From the NCBI RefSeq assembly GCF_002775205.1, contig NC_036450.1:11179479-11243478 (forward strand): a stretch of DNA of 64,000 bases. The letters are read 5' to 3'. Of the stretch, positions 41,067 through 53,590 are shown in pieces. Position 1 is the stretch's first letter. Every line of letters begins with the position of its first letter. The translations under genes were made by a program, and so were the position numbers. The notes beneath the pieces were generated by a model, which saw only the letters and a program-made list of their open reading frames with translations, was not told the origin of the DNA and did not search any database. Source of the DNA: Xiphophorus maculatus (taxonomy: Eukaryota; Chordata; Actinopteri; Cyprinodontiformes; Poeciliidae).

Positions 41067-42410
41067 TCAGCATTGAGCAGGCAGGTTCTGGAGTTGTTTC
41101 CATAGGGTCAGCATTTCCTTTGGATTCCGTCTGTGAACAAGTAGAACAGACCTGTATGCACACGGATTGTTTCTGTCTGTAGCGGGGAGATCAAATGTTA
41201 AGAAACCCGGGTGGTGGACTGGAGAAAGCCCGAGTCTGTTTAGGCACATCCCAAGGTAGACATCATCAATAGGGAAAAGACGAACCCTTTCAGACACCTC
41301 CTGTAAACGTAAGGCGAGTGAGCCTGAATACACCACCCCTCCTCCACCAGCGTAAGGTGGGTACACACCTTTGTAAAAACTTTCCGGTATGTAGTATTTC
41401 ATGGATGGCTCACGGTTCGGCATTGCATTGCTGATCACATCGCCGACAAACAAATTCATGTCTGTTTCATTAGTATAGGTTCTCCAAAGCTTGTGCTCCT
41501 CCATTTTTTTATGCAGGTAACTCAGAAGGGCATCTGTCCGAACAAAAACATCGTCATCGCCTTTGAAGACAAAAGCGGCGGTAGAGCAGTACTGCTTGAA
41601 CCATCTCCACAGCAGCAGGTCCTTCAAGGTCAAATTGAAGAACGTATCCCTGAAATCCCACTGCAGAATATCTCCGTACTTCTCGTTCTCAAGTTCCAGA
41701 AGGTTCTTCAGGTCTGGGTAAGGACCTGTACTCGAGTCCTGCCTTCCGAGCAGGAAAACCGTGCGCACTAATCCCCCTTTTGTATTGAACTCCCCCTTCA
41801 CCAGACCCCTGTGTCCCCATGTTTCACGTATGGCCTGTCGGTTTTCAAAGTTCCCCACTTGTGATTTGATAGCGATGAGGAGCATTGGAGACCCCACCCC
41901 AGTGGTATCTTTGTTCCTCTGACACATACGTGGCTGGTTGATAAGAAGAGGGTACTTCCTGCAGTGCATTGACTTGATAAATGCTCTAATTTGCTCTGGC
42001 ATGCTGTTGAAGTCATTCACGCTAGGAACTGAACACTTCTGTGACATGCAGTCTGATAAACAATTATCCTCAATTTCAGTGAAAGGCTGACCTTTTGGGC
42101 TTCTCTGCATCCCAGTTAGGTTTCCTCTTAATATTGGATTGTGCTGACGGTCCCAGCTGTGCTGCAACTGGTTCCACAGTGCACTGTCCTCCAGGCGAAG
42201 GTTCCAGAAAGGACCAAGTGGGTGTGAGGCCAGGGTGGAAGAATTGGCTGAAATCCCTGGAGCAATGTAGTGAATGATTACTTTTGGAGGAGCGTAAGAA
42301 ATGGTGACAAATATGGTCACCATGATGTAAATCACAAGGTGTCCAGTCATCATACATGGCAGCAAGCACATGCATAGTAGTCTCCCGTTGCATTTGCAGC
42401 ATTTTCCCAT
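41067..42410 (-). CDS. b3gnt2l: b3gnt2-like beta-1,3-N-acetylglucosaminyltransferase
   Basis: This 447-residue type II Golgi enzyme belongs to glycosyltransferase family 31. The family transfers GlcNAc from UDP-GlcNAc in beta-1,3 linkage to galactose and, with a beta-1,4-galactosyltransferase, extends poly-N-acetyllactosamine chains. A short cytosolic Cys-rich N-terminus precedes a membrane anchor (about 20-40). Catalytic motifs in order are RQAIRETWG (191-199), the metal-binding DDD in FKGDDDVFV (282-290), YPPYAGGGG (350-358) and IDDVYLGMC (381-389). Potential N-glycosylation sites are N56, N97, N259 and N314. It resembles vertebrate B3GNT2 in the stem (HNPIL) and catalytic half, but the N-terminus differs, fitting the fish b3gnt2-like paralogue. 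The coding region is one exon, as in the family, with a splice acceptor just before the ATG. Confidence 0.85.
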   Translation of the reverse strand: MGKCCKCNGRLLCMCLLPCMMTGHLVIYIMVTIFVTISYAPPKVIIHYIAPGISANSSTLASHPLGPFWNLRLEDSALWNQLQHSWDRQHNPILRGNLTGMQRSPKGQPFTEIEDNCLSDCMSQKCSVPSVNDFNSMPEQIRAFIKSMHCRKYPLLINQPRMCQRNKDTTGVGSPMLLIAIKSQVGNFENRQAIRETWGHRGLVKGEFNTKGGLVRTVFLLGRQDSSTGPYPDLKNLLELENEKYGDILQWDFRDTFFNLTLKDLLLWRWFKQYCSTAAFVFKGDDDVFVRTDALLSYLHKKMEEHKLWRTYTNETDMNLFVGDVISNAMPNREPSMKYYIPESFYKGVYPPYAGGGGVVYSGSLALRLQEVSERVRLFPIDDVYLGMCLNRLGLSPVHHPGFLTFDLPATDRNNPCAYRSVLLVHRRNPKEMLTLWKQLQNLPAQC

Positions 42411-42427
42411 TGTTGCAAGTCAAAAAC
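42411..42427 (-). other. b3gnt2l: b3gnt2l 5' UTR part of coding exon
   Basis: On the gene strand TTTTTGTGCAG ends at 42428 and is a good splice acceptor, leaving 17 nt of leader before the ATG. Confidence 0.55.
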
Positions 42428-42771
42428 CTGCACAAAAAGCATAGTTTTATATGAATATATAAATAATCAAAACAGATAACGTTATAACATTATATCCGCT
42501 CTCTCTTAACAGGAAACACAACAGTGGGATAAATCTGATTTTGCAAATCCCCTTTAACGCTCTGGAGTTTCTGTTCCCTTGGTGACCGTCCAGTGGGGGT
42601 TATTATCTGTTCTTGTTGACACTCTGAACCTCATCGAGTACAGCTGAATACCTGAGCCCCTGAAGAAAATATTACATAACAGGCAGCCCCTTTGTCTTTC
42701 ATTTGATATAAATATTCCTCTCTACACTTGCTTTGTCAAGTATTGTCCCTATCCTCATACGTATTACTTAC

Positions 42772-43010
42772 CACTGGTTTAAATCTCACTGGATCAGCTG
42801 GAAAAGAAAGAAAAAAAAGCCAAGTCTCCACTCTTCTGATGTGGTTATGAGTCGGTCACTTCAGGGGACACCTGTTGAAAATCCTTTATACCACAACAGT
42901 ACATCCTCTAACTGTACATCTATCAAGTGCTCCTCTGGTGCTGTGCCAAGAGCAGCTGAGCAACGCGTCCCATATGAGGCAGCTTGTGCACAACGAGCAT
43001 GCGTCTCTAC
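42772..43010 (-). other. b3gnt2l: b3gnt2l non-coding first exon (inferred)
   Basis: A consensus donor (CAGTG|GTAAGT on the gene strand) at 42772/42771 pairs with the acceptor at 42428 to give a 344-nt intron. The transcription start is not visible, so the right-hand limit is approximate. Confidence 0.4.
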
Positions 43011-43012
43011 GA

Positions 43013-43034
43013 CTCCTCATTAGATAATGAGGAG
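43013..43034. other. 22-bp perfect palindrome upstream of b3gnt2l
   Basis: CTCCTCATTA (43013-43022) and TAATGAGGAG (43025-43034) are exact reverse complements separated by GA. The position is close to the inferred b3gnt2l transcription start, so it could be a transcription-factor site (inference). Confidence 0.6.
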
Positions 43035-43255
43035 AAAACACCCACAAGGAGGGCGTATTATCTTTAGTGAACACTGACTAATGTTACTCTGTGATTTCTC
43101 AGAAGCAGATTTGATTTGCATCCATGCTCTATAGGCAAATATTCTCATGGTACAAACCAAATGTGCAACCAAAATGAAATTAACCGTGTAATGGTTCTGT
43201 TGTGAGTGATTTGTCAAGGCATATTTAACTGAGGCTACAGAAGCTTATATGAAAA

Positions 43256-43510
43256 CACAGTGACTTGCAAAATTATCCATGTCTCTGGGATATTTCCACA
43301 ATATTTTACAATCAGAAACTTCAAAGTTTTTCTATATATTTTTTTCAAAATAAAAAATAGTGTGGGATGTTTTCGTAATCATGGTTACATGCTTTGAAGA
43401 ACCACCTTTAAAAGCAATTAAAGTTGTAAGCTGGCTTTGTATATCTGAAACTCAAATATATAATCTAAACCTAATCTCAATGAGGTTGGATGGATGTGTT
43501 AGTGAACATC
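43256..43510 (+). repeat. Degenerate Tc1/mariner-type transposon fragment
   Basis: It begins CAGTGACTTGCAAAATTAT, close to a known teleost element terminus. It continues through ATGCTTTGAAGAACCACCTT and AGGTTGGATGGATG, which correspond to later parts of the same element. It has no intact transposase. It lies between b3gnt2l and smad2. Confidence 0.55.
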
Positions 43511-44460
43511 AGTTTTGCTAGACTTCCTTCTGGATTATGATTTGGAAACTCACTCAGTGATTAAAAACAGATGAACATGTATTAAGCTTCTTCCATCTTA
43601 TCATTCCTGCTGACCTCTGTACATTATGGTTGCTTGGGTCTCCTCTAGCATGATTTGCTGCATCAATGCTGCAGTGGTTAGAGAAGCTCAGTTTCTAAAC
43701 CCATTTTCCATGGGGTTTAGGCCAATCTACTTTGACGGTCCATCAAGTAAACGGATCATTAATATAGTTATTGGCATTATTACCAGAGTGAGGAGCTGTC
43801 AAGATAAAATCAGCATCTCTGAAAAGCTTGTCAGTAGAGAGAAGCATGAATTGCTCCAAAATTTACTGGCAATCCATGCACTGACTTTAAAATACATTGG
43901 CCTACTTTAATCTTAAAAGACAACTTTGGACCTCTCTTAAGCTCTAATTATATTTTGCTTGTACACATTTTTATACCACCGTTTTTCCTTCCACTAAACT
44001 TTTCGATGATGGCATTTAAACTGCACCCACTCAACAACATGCGTTTGTCACAATGACCTTGTGTGGTCATGGTGGTTCACCCTTTTTGTGAAAGGTGCTA
44101 GTGTCTGTCTGCTGGACAGATGTCAAGTCATCTTCACCAGACTTTGACTTTGACTTTTATGGACTGTAATACGGACATAAGATACAATTTAGGTATTAAA
44201 AATAAGCAAATGTGTTATGAAATGTCTATTTTTTTTTTGAGAAACTGAATCTTAGCTCTTTATTTGCTACATTTGTCAAACCGTTAACTTTTGAGTTTTC
44301 TTTTTTTAATTGGATTTCTGAGAAATAAGCAAATATATGATAAAATTTGTATCTTACTCAACTATATTGAAAAAATATGAATGGCTGCACCAAAGTATCC
44401 ACCAAATTCTCACTGATCAAAATCAAAACTGCAAAAACACCGTTGTTGGCGTTAAAGCCT
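43510..44460. other. Intergenic DNA between b3gnt2l and smad2
   Basis: No exon is seen. The sequence is moderately AT-rich, and part of it may be further decayed transposon sequence. Confidence 0.4.
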
Positions 44461-44478
44461 GACAGACGCATGTTTGGA

Positions 44479-44600
44479 CCAATAGAATGAACGTCTCTTA
44501 ATTTGTTATTCGCTAATACCCAAGATTTAGCCAATCGGAATTAGGAGGAGGTGGGACTTAAGGAGGCTACTTTGAGTGTTTTTTTTTTTTGCGTGTAGCG
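44479..44600 (+). promoter_or_regulatory. smad2: smad2 promoter region (inferred) with two CCAAT boxes
   Basis: CCAAT occurs at 44479-44483 and 44531-44535, within 250 nt upstream of an inferred first exon that ends in a consensus donor. No TATA box is evident, as is common for housekeeping-type promoters. Confidence 0.4.
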
Positions 44601-44761
44601 ATGCAAGTTTGGTTGAGCTATGAATGAAGGGCCATCATTCCGGTGGCTCCGAGGAGGAAAACACAGTTTTCTACTCTCGCTACGTGTATTTAAAATGAAC
44701 GGCCAGGTTTTTCTATCAGGTACTTGAATGACCAGTCAACCACATTCCATCTCTTTGCCGG
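44600..44761 (+). other. smad2: smad2 non-coding first exon (inferred)
   Basis: A G-rich leader ends at TTGCCGG|GTAAGTG, a strong donor at 44762. Vertebrate Smad2 genes start with a non-coding exon, and the next good acceptor (TTTGTTTCAG, 49476) opens the ATG exon. The 5' limit is not determined. Confidence 0.45.
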
Positions 44762-45289
44762 GTAAGTGTATTTCAAAGTAGGTTTGAAGTCGTTTTTTTT
44801 TTTTTTTTTGTTTTTTTGCGGTGACTAAACATGCAACAGTCCTGTTTATTTGTCTGTGGCACTAAGTAGCAAGCTTGCTAGCAGATTTTTTTTTTTCGTT
44901 CTCTTTATAGTGCCAAGCACAATGGGTTATCGGTCATTTTTAAAGTGAAGAAACCTATGCTTTTCTCTTTATTTGTACTTAATGGATGTACATCCAGCAT
45001 TTAATTAGACTCGCTTTTGTCTGACTTTAGCCAAAGTCGCCAACCATGGGGTTGTTTTGAATCGCCGTTAGCGTTAGCTTATTCTTCGGATCGTGTGTAT
45101 CTTCTCCTCGCAGTAGAAGTAACCCAAACACGCAGTTTCTCACACAAAACCAGACGCTGCTTACAAAACAACGGAGCTAATATTTCCTACAAGACCCTGA
45201 TAGCTGGAGCTGAGATACGTTGTAGCCATATCATCACCTTTTCTCTCCTCTCTTAGTTAATCAGCTAACGTAGAGACTTTTCCCTCTTA

Positions 45290-45495
45290 CTTTGAGGGCT
45301 CCTAGTGCGTTTTGTTCCTGTGGTATTCCCAACAACAAAGGCGTCTGTTGTTTCAGGAAATTATTTCCTCTCATTTGTGTATTAACCTTTAGCTGGAGTA
45401 ATTACCACAGCGACATCAAAGCCCTCTCCCTCAAGCTCTCAGTAATGCATTCTTGCAACATCTAATGGTGCTGGCACATTTATTAAAGGTGTAGT
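45290..45495 (+). repeat. Diverged direct duplication in smad2 intron 1, copy A
   Basis: This segment aligns with 46316-46525 over about 205 bp. Shared blocks include TGTGTATTAACCTTTAG, GGAGTAATTA, CTGTTGTTTCA, AAAGCCC and ACATTTATTAA in the same order. The two copies start about 1,025 bp apart. Confidence 0.7.
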
Positions 45496-46315
45496 TAGGT
45501 ATGCTTGCCACATTTTCAATAGGCTTGCTTGTCAAAACAAGTGGTTTGGGTTTATAGAAAATCGAAGTCCCGTTTTAGATAATATTAGTATCATGTGCTG
45601 GTTTAAAATGGACAAAGTTTTAGCTTATAAAATCTGAATTCTGGGGGGATTTATGTTCCTCCGTTTACATTAATTGAAACATTTAAAAAGTTGGGGCCCA
45701 AGCGGAAATGCCAATTTTAAAAATAAATTCCAACATAAAGCTAGTAATATTTAAAGGAACCGCTTTGGCAATTTGTGACAAATGTGAATGACAAAATCGT
45801 TTTTATTGCTATTTTAGTTCTTGCAACATTTCCATTAGAAGATTTATTCCATCATTTTATTTTTCGTATGTAGATAAATTAGAAATTAATAAACCCCAAT
45901 TAATTTCAGAAATTTAGCACAGTAAAAGAAACTGCTTTACTATTTTGCTTCATTATGTAGAGTTGCATATTTCAATTCTTGGTTTTTCTTTCTTTTTTGC
46001 AGAAACTAACTGTGTCCTTCATAACTGTGTATTGTATTATAAAGTGTTGAAAGATACTTGTAGGTATGTGAAAACATAAAGGGATGCATTTAAAAAACGT
46101 GAGAAAAAAAATATCAACTCCAGGTAAATCAAATGCAGATTTGGTCAGACCTAAAACTTGACTTAATGCTACAGCTATGTCACAAACAGGAAGTAAATAA
46201 ATGGATAATAAATTGAATTCTAAGCTAAAGCTCCAGAAAAATAACTTGTTTTTGAGGCAGTAGTGTGATTACAGGTCTAGTTACTGGAACATAAACTGAA
46301 GGTACTATACCTAGT

Positions 46316-46525
46316 ATGAGGGCTCTTAGCACTGCGTTTTGTGGTATTTCTAACAAACAACAAAGGCTTCTGTTGTTTCACTAAATTATTCCCTCTCGGT
46401 TGTGTATTAACCTTTAGATGGAGTAATTATTACAACAGCATGAAAGCCCCTCTTTCTGAAGCACTCAGTATTGTATTCTTCACATCTGATGTTGCTGGTA
46501 CATTTATTAATGTAGACGCCTGCCA
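46316..46525 (+). repeat. Diverged direct duplication in smad2 intron 1, copy B
   Basis: Same block order as copy A (45290-45495), with many substitutions and small indels. It has no recognisable family. It is either an old tandem duplication or two copies of an unrecognised interspersed element. Confidence 0.7.
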
Positions 46526-46884
46526 GCAACAAACACCTTTTGTGTGGTTAAAATAAGGATTTCATTTAAAATTGAATGCAATAGTGTGTTAAAAGTGGAA
46601 AATCATCAAACATTGATGACCCTTTGTTAAGCCTGTAAAGTACTGATGACCCAAAATCACAAAATTCTTTCATGCTCATTACTGTAGATTTCATTTTTAC
46701 ACTATTAAAAACTACTATAGAAATGCTGCTGCTTGGAAACAAAATAGTATTCTGCTTATTCTTTATAAACATTATAGTAGAATTCTGGAATTAAGACCTT
46801 TTTTTCAATTGTTGATGGAAAGAAGACTTTTTTTTTAATTTATTTTTTATTGTCTTAACTAACAGACTACTTAGTTGGTTTAAT

Positions 46885-47530
46885 AATGTTTTCACACCTG
46901 ATAGTTCTGAGTCAGGTGTGAAAAGCAATCAATTTCAGTTTGAATTTGAACCAAAATTGCAACATTTGCTGCATTTTCAGCTGATTTGATTCATTTGAGC
47001 TCTGCACTGTCAAACAAATCAAACCTTTTGAAAAATCTGTTCCCCTCCCTTGCCAGTGGTGGCGCTGCACCAAGAACTACTGAAGGAAACAACACAAAAC
47101 CCTCTGAATACAAAACAGAGTGCAAGTTCCTTCTTCACAAAATGTAAACAAAAATGAAGTGACTTTAGATTTTAGCGGTTGCAGGATTTCTCTTCTGTAT
47201 TTGGTAAAAGACCACAAGACATTTCTCCTGCTGATGCAGGGCTCACACTTATGTTTTGGTTGTTTACCCTGGGTAAATACAGTCCATAAAGTAAGGTAAA
47301 TATAGACCACTCTCTGCTTTAGGAACCTTCTCTAGTCAGCTTCACATTCACATATAAATTTTTACCAAACTAGATTTCACTTCAACCGTACCAAGACATA
47401 GTTGGACCACAGTTTGCGTTTTAGGTCTGCATCAAAGTTTAACACCTCTCCAAATGATTCTGAACTTTCTTGACAAACGAGGTCGAGTTTGATTAAGTCC
47501 GACCAAACAGGGCCGGTGGGAATGCATTCT
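46885..47530 (+). repeat. Non-autonomous DNA-transposon-like repeat
   Basis: It opens with an inverted pair, TTTTCACACCTGA (46889-46901) and TCAGGTGTGAAAA (46912-46924). It continues through GCCAGTGGTGGCGCTGCACC and GCGGTTGCAGGATTTCTC, words I recognise from a dispersed fish repeat. The right-hand limit is uncertain. Confidence 0.4.
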
Positions 47531-49476
47531 ATAACAATATACTCATTTCAGGTAAATCAAAAATGTTCCTTTTAATGCACCAGGGCTGAAACAAAAGCTG
47601 CAGACTCGCTGATAGTAACATACCTATTGAATATTTTGACCATATGAACATTGCTGCCTCACTTGCAGTTAACTATTTTCTGGAATGGTTGAACCTGTGT
47701 GTACTGCGCAGTTGGGAAGAAGTCCAGAGGTTAAGCATGTGGATTTCATCCTAGGAGAGAGTAACACACAGATGAGAGTTATCCCGTCTTCCCTCTCACC
47801 TAGGTTGAGAAATTCTGCTTTGCTCTTTTTCACAGAGGAATCCCTCAAGCCCTATTGATCAGTGTTGTTGCTCCAGAAATCTAAAGGCTGGGGGAGATTG
47901 TGTATCTCCAACGTTTTCATTAGGTCCTGTCTTAATTTGCTTTGTATGAGCTTATGAGAAAAGTCCTGCTGCCATCGGGGGAGTTTCAGCTCCCAGCAGA
48001 GCTCTGCCTTTGTGTAATTTATTCTTGGTAATGAATGCAGGTGTATTTGTGAAGATATTTGAAGTTTAGAAACTGTCATTTAACACAGTTTAATCTATTA
48101 TCTAAAATTGGAAAAAAACAATACAGCTCAACTAAGCAACCTGACAGGTCACATGAGGAGAGCATTAACCAGAGGAGGCCTGTGGTAACTTTTGAGGAGC
48201 TGCAGAGAATCTGTTGATGGAGATGCTTTTACAATCCACGTGGAAGAGCTAGATGGAGGATTTTGTTCAGAAGAAATAATGTTTGAAGCTTGACACAAAC
48301 AATGTACAGTAGAGGAAACAGCCGATTGGCAGTAGAATGTCTGACCAAAATGCAGCAAATTTTATTATTGATGCAAGTTTTTATTTAGGGGCATTGGGGT
48401 GAAGTGGCCTATAATACAAATGTATGTCTTATTTTTCAGATTTCTGATCATTTAAGAAAAAAACCCCCAAAACATTTAGTTTTGTTTTCCCCATTATGTA
48501 CTGCTTTATGTTTTTCCATGATCTAAAATTCCTGAAAGACACATTAAAGTTTGATGTTGTCATGAGACTAAAAAGGAGAGAGTTTAAGGGGGATGAAAAT
48601 ATTTTTATGTGGATCAAATTGGCTTTGATTTTTGATTCTCCAACTTAAATGTTTCCCCTTCACACAAGGCAAAGATGAGCATAAGCATGCGTGTTGCTGG
48701 TGGATGGACGTCTTCCAACATTAAGAGTGAAATCAATGAGTTCACAAATGGACCAGCATACTTCAGATGTTAACATTGATTTTTACAGAGCTGCATATGA
48801 GCGACTGTGATGTCATACTTTATTGATTTTGACATTATGCAATTTTTCTAGGTCAGGAAGCACCACTTAAAGTTATGCAGGCAGTTTTATACATTTTCAC
48901 AGATTACATAACTAGAGTTGTTTGCATTAAGCCATTAGTGGTTACTAGCTGAACATTCTTAAAGGAGTTTTAAATTGAAATATAAATATATTTGCAGCTT
49001 TCCTCTGTCATTGAAGTAAGCTGTTGTGCACACGGTTTGATTTTATTTTCTTATTTCAATTGAGAAACAGAACAGGCATGATTATTAGAGGTTAGAACAC
49101 ACCAGATTATAGTTCTGTGCACAAAGTGCAGCTAATTAATGGTCTAAGACCACCTCTAAGAAGAGGGTGTGTAGTGTTTTGACTACCACCCTGGTTTATT
49201 GTCTTATGAAGATTCTTGGATCTTTAGGCTGTGTGGTTTCTTGGAAAATGTCTATTGTTCTATCTAAAAGAAATGTGCACAATCTCATCAAAATCTATCT
49301 TCCACTGATTGGTGTTTTCTCTCTTTTCATAGGTTTTCTTGGATGCTCTATTCTACTCCATACATTTTATTCCTCAGAGATTCCCCAGGACCTCTTTAGA
49401 CCAATGCCTTAGTTTTTAAATTTCTTTCCAGAACCCGCACACAATCCATTTATATTGTTGCAATTTTTTGTTTCAG

Positions 49477-49846
<370 letters not shown>

Positions 49847-52307
49847 TAAGGGCAGGTGACAACATTTTTAGATGCAAACACACCATATCCAACCTATGTT
49901 GTAGAAGCCTAAATTCAGCTACATATGTGTTATTGTGAGAATCCTTGAACAAACACACACCAAAAAAATTTTTCGTCACCGAGAGCATTTTCTTTTTAGA
50001 ACCTGCCACTTGCTAATTCAACACACGCCCACACACACACACGCCAGCACCACAGATTTTTGATAAGCATAGCAGCGGTGTATGAAGAAACAAAAATGTA
50101 AAGAAGAGGGTGATTGGCACCCACACGGTCATCGGAAGTGGAGTTTTTGTTGAGCAACAGTGGGTTCACTTCCCTGTTGTGTGGTGCCATAGGTTAAGAA
50201 GGCTGCAGAAGTGAAACCCAACTTGAGGAAACAGATGTCCTGCACCTATCACCAACAGAACCGGTTCTAGATTTGACTTGATGGACATCAATTAAGCTAT
50301 TTAAAAATGGTGTTTCTTCTTCCACTGGATACTTTCACATCATTTGATTTTAAAAATATTCCTTCACACAGACCCAGCACATTAAGTTGGGCTGCCTTTA
50401 AGTGTACTTCCCCTCAGAGAAGCAGAATAATAAAACGAGTTTGGTTAAAGCAGTGTGCCGCACACATCTCCACTCATCCCCTTCTCTTCACACTCGCTAT
50501 TGTGTGTGTGTGTGTGATTGCGTCCCTGTACAATAGTGGAAACATATTTGTAGCCCCTGCTCTTTATGATGACATCATGGTGGCATTAGATTGTATTGAA
50601 TATTTTTTATTATGGCTGCAACTAATGATGATTCTGATGACTAATATGTCTGCATTTTTTTCTAATTTGTTAAAAGGTATTTTAATCCCTCTCTGCTTTC
50701 TGTTGGCACACCTTCTGTTCTCACTCTGTTGTATAAGTTATCACAATAAATCAAAATGAATCATGAAGGATGAATTGTACCATCCAGTCAAAAACTGGAT
50801 GGTGTACGTCCATGGTAGTGTACAGCAAAAACTGTATTATTCCACACTGAGCAGAAACATTTTATATTTTCAAGCACTAATCAAACTCTTTAAAATATCT
50901 GTTTAGTATAGAATGATTCAGTCCAGGTGTTTCTGTACTTATTTTTTATTTTATTTTGAGTTTGAACTAGGCTTGAAAGGTAATTCAGATTTCTTCAAAC
51001 TATTAGAAAAGCTCTTTACTGAACTGCCCAATTGGACCCAAAATCCAGCTTTGTCTTATTTAACTATTCAATCAGCCTGTAAGAGATTTTCAGTATGAAG
51101 AGTTTGAGTGAAAACACCTCAGGATTGAAGCATTTACACAGAAATTAAAAACCAAAATATGGTCTTCTTTATTTTATACTTAAGAGAGAACTTACAAGTA
51201 TTCTTACTGATGTCAAAATAATAGACAGACTCATAGTTGACTTTAAGTGTTAAATTGCATTACTTTGACTAATAAGTGGGACTCCCAATAGTTCTTAAAC
51301 TATAATTGTGTGTGTTGCCACCAGAAATACATCCAAACATCTAAAATAGCTTTTTTTATAAGTAAGGGAAAGGCTTACTTTTCCAGCTGACCAGAGGCCA
51401 GCTGACCTCCAGTGTACATTAACAGATGGGTAAGAGGAAGTGCTGCATTTCTCTATGCTTCGTAACTTAATTTATAAATAAAGATTATAAAGAGTTTTTG
51501 TTAGGACTCCCATTAATGTCTACCTGCAGGATGTTTGTTCATAAGGTGTCAGACTTCATAGAAAGCCACAGTCTCAAATTGGAATAATGTATAATTAAGC
51601 ATATTGTATTTATATATAATATTAATTTAGCAGAAAGTATATATAATATTGTTTCAGCAACTTCCTGTTTTGCATTGAAAACATGTATGTGGTTTTATGA
51701 AAAGCATCTTCAGTCGAATTTTGGCTCAATGTTGTTAATTACCATCACTAAATATCGCAGCCCTAATTACCGGTAATTGTTGATGCCTTACAAAGAAAGT
51801 TTCAGCGCAATGTTCTTTGTAAGTAAAGCATACTCAGCCACTAAAGCTGATAGGTTTGAGAACGCATTTAAGTGAAGATACATTGAAATGAAACAATCCA
51901 GCAAGAGATAAAAGCACAAGAGAGGAAGTTGCTATGCGTATCAGAACTTAGAAGTTTTCAAAGTTGATGTGACATATTGCCTTTGAATCTGAAACCTCTA
52001 AAGAAAAGGGGTGATTTACGTGGTGTGGCACTTGTATTGTTAAGAAAAACATTCTTATCAGTCGAGAGTTATTGCTTTGGAGCCAGGTTGCACTAGAAAA
52101 GATAAAGAAACAATGTGTTTTTATCTACATCATGGCTTTCTCTGTGAACAGAACAATGTGACCCTAAGCTGGAGCTGATCATAATCTTACTCACAGGAAA
52201 TAGCAGTTTTAGTAGCCTGAAAATGTATAGAGATTCTATGAAAATGTTATCTTCTCAAATGAGCTTTACAGTATGTTCCTACTTTTGCGCTTTTACTACA
52301 GCAAAAT

Positions 52308-52560
52308 ATGATAACACTTTATTTGACGGGGTGTGCATAAGACTGACATGACGGTGTCATGAACATGACATAACACCTGTCATGAACATGAACGAGCCTT
52401 TATGAATGTCTGACTGTTGTTATGAAGTGTCATTCGGTAAATAATGACACTTTTAAGGCAAAGTTGCTCTAAAAGGTGCCATGAAAGTCCATTAAAAGTG
52501 CCAACTTTGCATTAAAGTGTCATTATTTACAAAATATTATTTACTCCTTTATGTTCTTGA
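52308..52560 (+). repeat. Foldback (MITE-like) repeat in smad2 intron
   Basis: GATAACACTTTATTTGACGG opens a known type of fish repeat rich in GTCATGAACATGA units. Its second half folds back: GTAAATAATGACACTTTTAA plus GGCAAAGTTG (52437-52466) pairs with CAACTTTGCA plus TTAAAGTGTCATTATTTAC (52501-52529), giving a stem of about 28 bp with small bulges. Confidence 0.6.
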
Positions 52561-53590
52561 CAAAAAGAAGGCTCCTACATTTGTCCATTGCTTGCTCAAA
52601 TGACAGAATTAATTTTAGCATTTCACCTTTTCTGAAATGTCAGGATGTAATACCCACAAGAACACAAACGTTTACTGCAGATAGGAATCCAGGCTTTTGA
52701 TGCATATCATTCTTTCCTTTTAATGTGAGAAAGTAAGTCTGATAGAAGCTGAGGTGATTTGCTCTGGTTATTGTCTTGTAGTTTTCTTCTGTAGTAGCTG
52801 GGGCTTGACAGTCAGTAAGGCATCTGAATAACATTTCTCATATGTACTTCTATCATAATTCATGTGCAAGCCTGTAAATAGTGTTTGTTTTTAGCTTTCA
52901 AGTGAGCAAGAACTTGGAAAAACATTTTTTACATTAGATGAAATTCTTTTTCTGCTTGTACCTGCAAAATTTTGAGTGTGTCGATGTGTTTTGAGGTAGA
53001 AAGTCCTTTACAGACAGGCAAGACAATTATTTTGATCAGATTGAAAAATCTCCCTTTCTCTGCTGAACACAGTGAGAAACATTGCAACAAACCAACCAAC
53101 ATTTGGGTCATTCGCATAAATATGTTTAGATTCAGATTTTCTTTTTCCAATTTAAATCATCTAGGCTTGTTTTTGAATGTCTTTGTCCTCATTAAAATTT
53201 ATTTGTAATTTATCTTTCTTTCCATTTCACTTCTTTTATCTTGGGAATATGCATGAATGTAACTTTTTTTATACATGAACAACTCAAATAAGGGTTGAGA
53301 CTTTTTCTAATTGTTGAGACTAGAAATTGACAAATTTCTACACTTTAAAGATTATCACCAATATCTTGTGTTGGTTGAATTTTTTAATATCACCAAAAGG
53401 TTTACTCAGTTTATAAAGATATATTTATTGAGGTTTTTTTTTCCAGTTAACTAAATGTGTTCCTAGATAAATGTTAGGTCTTTTCCAGCTCCTTGCACCA
53501 TTTGATTGCATCACATCACTTTTCGTCTCATTTGAAATGGTCACATAATCATTGTTCATCTGCTTGGTCTTAGTGGAAAGTAAGAAAATG

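Noticed and set aside
50307-50759. 150-codon open frame in smad2 intron 2
   Set aside because: AT-rich, hydrophobic low-complexity translation without a recognisable family; best explained as a chance frame.
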